Notes under the pieces: model-generated | What the model was told of the DNA's origin: nothing | What the model saw: only the letters and a program-made list of their open reading frames with translations | Databases searched by the model: none | NCBI GenBank assembly: GCA_022560025.1 | Contig: JAFISE010000363.1 | Location: 1 to 13,964, forward strand | Reading direction: 5' to 3' | DNA: 13,964 nucleotides | Source of the DNA: Stagonosporopsis chrysanthemi | Taxonomy: Eukaryota > Ascomycota > Dothideomycetes > Pleosporales > Didymellaceae | Made by a program: the position numbers and the translations under genes | Shown: piece after piece, positions 9,803 through 13,964 of the stretch | Layout: each line of letters opens with the position of its first letter | How positions within the stretch are numbered: the first letter of the stretch is position 1

Positions 9803-10390
9803 TTATCTACGCTTGTGGAACCAGATGAGCTCCTTCATCTCACCACATAGTGGTATTCCGACACTCTGCACTATTCCGTCTGCAATCCTAAATTCAGCCT
9901 TCATCTTGCGTTTGCTCCTGATCAGCACGTCATGGAATTCGACAATGAATCTCGTCCCTGAGAGATGGTAAAATCGAAGCTTGAACGGTGTGCATCTGTC
10001 TGTACAGTCGGCCTCTAATCTGCCCTCGCTATGTGTGAGGACTATCGCGCGATAGCCATCGTTCAGGTATTCACCCGCAAGGTTTTCCAGAGCCACGGAA
10101 AGTCGTATCGGCGGACTGGGCGGCAGGAGCTCTGGATCCTCTTTCGAATCCTCTTTCTCTTCGTCTTGATAGCACTTGCGCCAATAAGCAATCCAATGTG
10201 TGCGCTCCTCATAGGGGACATTAAGCACCTCGTCCATCAACTCATGAAACAAAACTTGGTTCACGAAGAATGCATTGGACACATTCCCGAATACTGCGAT
10301 ACCCCAGTCATGTCCTGGCAAGAAGCGCATCAAAGCTCTGAACCCGTAGAAGGAACCATCATGGCCGACCACGACGTGGCCGCAGCGTTT
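9803..10390 (-). pseudogene. C-terminal fragment of a serine beta-lactamase-like hydrolase, 5' part lost at transposon junction
   Basis: The fragment encodes about 195 residues ending at a TAA (9803-9805). It opens with VVVGHDGSFYGF, which matches the third active-site motif region (HxG replacing KTG) and following glycine-rich strand of class C beta-lactamase-like serine hydrolases. A conserved RFLPGHDWGIAVFGN strand follows. The last 100 or so residues (from ENLAGEYLND) look like the small beta-barrel domain often attached to fungal members. The N-terminal SxxK and YxN motifs are absent, and the frame runs upstream without an ATG into repeat DNA. About two thirds of a normal gene is therefore missing from the window. 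The break lies between about 10376 and 10417; the exact base is not certain. Such enzymes are esterases, transesterases or peptidases in fungi. The remnant is unlikely to be active. Confidence 0.78.
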
Positions 10391-10417
10391 CCAACGGGCC
10401 GTAGTACGGCCCGTTGG
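10391..10417. repeat. Perfect 27-bp palindrome at the gene/transposon junction
   Basis: CCAACGGGCCGTA (10391-10403) and TACGGCCCGTTGG (10405-10417) are exact inverted copies around a single G. It sits just where the hydrolase fragment stops and GC-rich, then AT-rich, element DNA begins. Related short words (CTACGG, TACGGC, CTACGC) recur to about 10475. It may be a terminal or subterminal element sequence, or two abutting ends. TA dinucleotides, the usual target of pogo/Fot1 elements, lie at 10402-10403 and 10405-10406 in its centre. Confidence 0.85.
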
Positions 10418-10610
10418 GGTCTCTGCAACTACGCTACGGCCAGAAGACTAGCTACGCCTGTACGGCTACGGTGAAGGGCTCCAAAACTTTGGACAGGTAC
10501 TGCTACAGGCAGGGGGACAACGGGAGACAGCTTGTAGTTACCTATCTAGGTAAGGTGTACTTACTAAGGGCACGTATGTGTGAAGTAAAGGTACTAGAAG
10601 CTTATATATA

Positions 10611-10682
10611 ATCTCTTTTGCCTCTCTTTTATCTCTTTTTATATAGTCCTGTAGCCTCCTGCCTCTTTTTACCTCTTTTTGT
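10611..10682. repeat. Degenerate pyrimidine-rich repeat (CTCTTTT)
   Basis: The word CTCTTTT occurs five times in about 70 bases, spaced unevenly and interrupted by ATATAGTCCTGTAG. It lies in the noncoding 3' part of the pogo-like element. It is probably low-complexity sequence of the element itself. Confidence 0.6.
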
Positions 10683-10819
10683 GTACATTTATTATAACGT
10701 AATTCACAAGCAAGCCGTCCGATCCAAGCGAGCCGTCTAACCTAACAGAGTTGAGATAATTGCAATGCACGTGCTACAACACTACTACTACTTACTGCAA
10801 TTTGCAGGCAATAGAAATA

Positions 10820-11400
10820 CTATGTAGACTCGTCGCTATTAGATGCATCTACAATTTCAACTGCACAGGTGCGAGCATTGTAGCTAGTCTCTCTACAACG
10901 TCTGCAACGCCTCTGTGTGTGCACCTTCTTTGTAGGCTCTCTCCCCTTCTGCTGCCTACTACCCTCCCTTTTAGCTATTAAATCAGCTACCTTACCTACT
11001 GTAAGGCTCTCTGCTGCCCGAATATACTTCCTCTTTTAACCTCTAACCTCTGTTGCTATCTCTACTGCCTTGCAAAGCCCTGCTATTTCCTGTTGCATTA
11101 ACACACTATTATGCCCTATCTGTGCAATGCCCTTGTTTAGCTGCTTAACTGCTCTAAGCAGAGGAGAAACTAGAGAATCTCTGTGCAGTTGTACACGCTT
11201 ACAAACTAGCGTTAACTAAGCTTCTATCTTATAGAGGTTGCTTAGAGTTTTTAATTCCTATAGAGTGTAACAACATAGAATGCTAGAAGAGTTTAGAAGG
11301 TATAGGTATCTGCTACAAGGTGTATAGAAGCACTAAGATAAACTACAGGACTAGATCTCTATTCCTATAGGTCTTGTACAAAAGAATACTTTAAAACTAT
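10820..11400 (-). pseudogene. Pogo/Fot1-like transposase C-terminus with mutated zinc knuckle
   Basis: Reading the minus strand gives a recognisable C-terminal region in one frame from about 11255 down to the TAG at 10820. It contains VQLHRDS, SPLLRAVKQLNKG, HNSVLMQQE and ESLTVGKVADLIAKREG. It ends with a knuckle of the form C-x2-C-x4-(GH)-N-x3-C at 10865-10912. The GH of that knuckle, expected from fungal Fot1 relatives, reads SY, as GGC-to-AGC and CAC-to-TAC would give. Two stops (near 11036 and 11214) fit single transitions. Beyond about 11260 the frame seems to shift and the identification weakens; the catalytic DDE core could not be traced securely. The protein would have been a nuclear cut-and-paste transposase and is certainly dead here. 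Confidence 0.75.
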
Positions 11401-11566
11401 CTATTTAAACTCTATAGAGGCTTCTCTTTTTATACCTAGAAGTAGGCTAGTAAATAAGTATAGAGTACTTAGCAGTAAGTAAGAGTAAGGTTAGAGTTGT
11501 ACAGACCTAGGAGTAGTAGTAGAGTAAAAGTTGCACAGGCTAGAGGTAGAAGTTAGGTAGGGGTAC

Positions 11567-12003
11567 CTAGGCTAGCAAGCTAGGTACCCCTGTGTACTTA
11601 GAGTCTCTAACTTTAAGTAGGTATACCTCTTTAAATATTTAAGATATAGCTTAGTAATATATTACATAATAGAATGCGCTAAGCTAGAGCTTTTAAATAA
11701 GCTACTGTTTGCCTAGTTTAGATTAGTTTTAGCTTAGTTATATTGCCTAGAATAGCTAGATAGTTTGTACTACTCCTACCCCTACCTAACCCTAGGGTCT
11801 TACAAACTATCTAGCTATTCTAGGCAATATAACTAAGCTAAAACTAATCTAAACTAGGCAAACAGTAGCTTATTTAAAAGCTTTAGCTTAGCGCATTCTA
11901 TTATGTAATATATTACTAAGCTGTATCTTAAATATTTAAAGAGGTATACCTACCTAAAGTTAGAGACTCTAAGTACACAGAGGTACCTAGCTTGCTAGCC
12001 TAG
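11567..12003. repeat. Near-perfect 203-bp inverted repeat (foldback) with 31-bp loop
   Basis: Left arm 11567-11769 and right arm 11801-12003 are both exactly 203 bp and align without gaps, with four mismatches (199 of 203 match). All four are transitions, as RIP or deamination would give. The loop, 11770-11800, is C-rich and contains CCTAACCCTAGGG. The outer ends are CTAG on both sides, so a TA target duplication enclosing GGCTAGCAAGC...GCTTGCTAGCC is possible. It lies between the minus-strand pogo relic and the plus-strand gypsy relic. It may be a foldback element or MITE, or two inverted fragments. No open frame of note lies in the arms. Confidence 0.92.
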
Positions 12004-13964
12004 CTCTAAGTAAATTTCTAAGAGTAAAAGAACAATTACCTAAGGCTCTAAAGGCAGCTAAGAAAGTAATTAATATAGAATCTAACAAGGCAGGTATAAG
12101 TAGCAAAGGCAACTTAATTAAAAGCTATAACACTATATAGTAGCCTAGTAATCTATATAAAAAGCTGCTTAAACTTATAATAATAAAAGAAAAGGCTTTT
12201 ATAATAAAAGAGTATTATAACAGCCTACTTGCTAGTTATTTTAGTACAAGAAGGACACTAAAGAAGCTTTAGTACTAATATTAATAGAAAGAGATAAAAA
12301 CAGACGTAAAATAGTACTATTACAAGTGTATACCTTGTAAGAAGTTAATACCTACTTAGTATTAGCCTTATAGCTTACTAGTACTCTTTCTTCTACTAAA
12401 TTAAGTATAGCAAGAAGTAATAATAGATTTTATTACTAAACTACTACTAAGTAAGACAAATAGTATTGTATATAATACTATACTTATAGTAGTGCACTAA
12501 CTTATAAAATTAGCATACTATATACTTATAAAAAAAGACTAAGATAGTATTAATCTAGCTTAGGCTTAGATTAAAGAAGTAAGGTAACTTTATAATTTAC
12601 TTAAAAGAGTAATCTTAGATAAAAGTCTCTTAATAAATACTAAATACTAGAATATATTTTAGTACTACTTTAACTTAAGAAGTTTTTTTTTATCTACTTA
12701 CTACTTTTAGACAAATAGACAGACTAAAAGATAAAACTAAACACTAGAATAGTACTTTTAATACTACTATTCTTTAAAACAAGATAATTAGACTTTATAA
12801 ATATTAATTACAGAGTTTGTATATAATAACAGCGTATATATAACTATAAAGAGTACTCTATTTATAGTAAACTATAAAGTAACTTCTTATAGCATAGATT
12901 AGCTTATAATACTCCTTAGGCAGAAAGAATTACTCTTAGGAAAGCAGGTTGCTATAAAGGTTCTAGAAATACAAAGAGAATATAAAAGCAAGATTATTAC
13001 TACTAATACTTACTAAGAACTGTACTAGAATAAAAGCAGGCTTACTATACCTTTTAAGATTAGAAACTAAGTTATAATCTCTAATTGCTATATAAAGTCT
13101 ACTAGGCTAAAGTAGAAGCTAGACTAGAAGTATATTAGACTAGAGTGCATAGTAGCCTAGATTAGCCTAACAGTGTTTAAAGTAGACTTTCTAGGCCTAT
13201 AAGTAGTATATCTAGTATTCTACACGTTATTACTTAAGCTGTTTAACTATAAAGAGTTAATTATATATCTAAAGGTTAAAATTATTAATACCTTGTGTAT
13301 TTTTAGCAATAATATATAAGAGGTAGAAAGAATAATTAAAAGAAAATAAAATAATAATAGCTAATAGCTTTATTATATTAAGTAGGTTAGTTACTCTAAG
13401 TCTAAGAACTTATAAGAGCTAAGAGTAAATATCTCTTCTAATATACTTAAAAAATTCTAGGATAGTAATAAAATACTTCTAAGAAGGAAACCTATAGAAG
13501 TATAAGCTAAAAGGTAGCTAGGTTAGCTACTTAAAAAAAAAGAGAATAGATCTATAAATATTAAAATCTTCTAAGTATAAAAATCTAAAAGTACTTTTAC
13601 TTATTTTTTTCTACTAGGTTTTTAGGTATTTAATAGCACTTAGATATATCTAAGAGGTATATAGAGTATTATAGCCTAGAATAGCCTATAATATTATATA
13701 GCAGGTTAGAAGAATTAGAAATATAATTAAAAACTCTATTAGAAACTAAAGATATACTCTATAAGAGTAGGTATACTAAGAAAGGCTTAAAGAGAGCTAC
13801 TATTAACTAGAACACTAGAGAAAGCACTCTTATACTGTAAAATAGCATAGAATATCTTACTAGATACTAAACTACTACACTATAGCCTAGAAGTATATAA
13901 AAAGGCACTATTCTTTTTATACTTAACTTTGTTAATCTTATTAGTAGTAGTGCACTTTACTTAA
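12003..13964 (+). mobile_element. RIP-mutated Ty3/gypsy chromovirus retrotransposon, 3' half
   Basis: Integrase and chromodomain are readable at 12147-13472. The same frame stays open back to 12003, where ALSK could be the ADALSR motif that often ends the RNase H region. After 13472 the sequence is AT-rich with no readable domain; it may hold the polyprotein end and the start of a 3' LTR. Candidate A-rich and purine-rich tracts are present, and TATATAAAAAGG near 13896 resembles an LTR promoter. No second LTR copy exists in the window, so LTR limits cannot be set. Reverse transcriptase and gag are absent, so the element is truncated at the inverted repeat. Confidence 0.85.
12147..13472 (+). 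pseudogene. Ty3/gypsy integrase plus chromodomain relic
   Basis: One frame of about 442 codons, free of frameshifts but broken by many TAG and TAA codons, matches the end of a chromovirus pol. In order: the HHCC zinc-binding region (NSLLASYF, then CIPC at about 12327), the start of the catalytic core (IIDFITKL at about 12420), the third catalytic motif region near 12711-12755, EFVYNNS at about 12813, the RLTIPFKIR strand, and a chromodomain at about 13320-13472 (EVERIIKRK, then Y-I-K-stop-V-S-Y, ending FWDSNK). The normally conserved D-G-Q-T-E reads N-R-Q-T-K, and both chromodomain tryptophans are stops; every one of these changes is G-to-A. In life the integrase inserted element DNA and the chromodomain steered it to marked chromatin. 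It is inactive here. Confidence 0.88.

Larger units (their letters stand above)
10391..11566 (-). mobile_element. Decayed pogo/Fot1-type (Tc1/mariner superfamily) DNA transposon, 3' part
   Basis: The interval holds the C-terminal part of a minus-strand transposase (stop at 10820-10822). Beyond it lie about 400 bp of noncoding sequence that turns from AT-rich to GC-rich toward the junction at 10391-10417. The 5' part of the element and the matching terminal repeat were not found. Sequence up to 11566 has the same AT-rich texture, and the next feature, a large inverted repeat, begins at 11567. The right limit of this element is therefore set by that repeat and is provisional. Confidence 0.65.

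Noticed and set aside
10031..10611. Plus-strand open frames across the hydrolase fragment and junction
   Set aside because: The first is antisense to the clear hydrolase frame; the second lies in transposon-end sequence and has no recognisable motif.
10895..10925. Frameshift in the pogo-like transposase just before the zinc knuckle
   Set aside because: Recounting the bases shows the TG repeat here keeps the frame; the knuckle and the upstream ESLTVGKV segment share one frame.
11461..11566. End of the transposase catalytic core (LQPLD-like segment) on the minus strand
   Set aside because: A run of Leu followed by GLY resembles it, but the match needs several transversions and another frame, so I do not claim it.
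1..13964. CRISPR arrays, tRNA or rRNA genes
   Set aside because: No regularly spaced direct repeats and no recognisable tRNA or rRNA sequence were seen. A covariance-model scan would settle small RNAs.

Overview
The window reads as nuclear DNA of a filamentous ascomycete, plausibly a Dothideomycete (that rank is inference). The evidence is short 47-117 bp GT-AG introns with CTAAC/CTGAC-like branch sites, an ascomycete-type laccase, and AT-rich transposon relics whose damage is mostly G-to-A and C-to-T change, the mark of repeat-induced point mutation (RIP). A gene island (about 100-10,390) lies between an AT-rich scrap at the left edge and a 3.5 kb block of decayed transposons on the right.

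Layout. 1-100: AT-rich repeat edge. 101-2350: no convincing gene; one weak coding-like stretch and a 19-bp tandem duplication. 2351-4553 (+): a seven-exon, 611-residue secreted laccase with all four copper-binding motifs and a C-terminus ending exactly at DSGL. 4927-6121 (-): a two-exon J-domain (DnaJ) protein with a long charged helical region and a cysteine-bearing tail. 6470-7900 (-): its tandem paralog, with the intron at the same place in the J domain but a TAG stop two codons before HPD. 8168-9412 (-): an intronless FAD monooxygenase resembling 2,6-dihydroxypyridine 3-hydroxylase. 9803-10390 (-): the C-terminal third or so of a serine beta-lactamase-like hydrolase, cut off where transposon DNA begins.

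Right block. A perfect 27-bp palindrome marks the junction (10391-10417). Next is a minus-strand pogo/Fot1-type transposase relic ending in a mutated zinc knuckle (stop at 10820). A near-perfect 203-bp inverted repeat with a 31-bp loop (11567-12003) follows. Last comes a plus-strand Ty3/gypsy chromovirus relic with integrase and chromodomain in one frame (12003-13472), then AT-rich sequence to the end.

The genes do not form an obvious pathway. Laccase and flavin monooxygenase both oxidise aromatics, but they lie on opposite strands and are separated by the J-domain pair, so joint function is not supported. The best leads are the J-domain tandem pair with its nonsense codon, the foldback repeat, and the transposon-truncated hydrolase. 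I found no clearly new multi-gene system.
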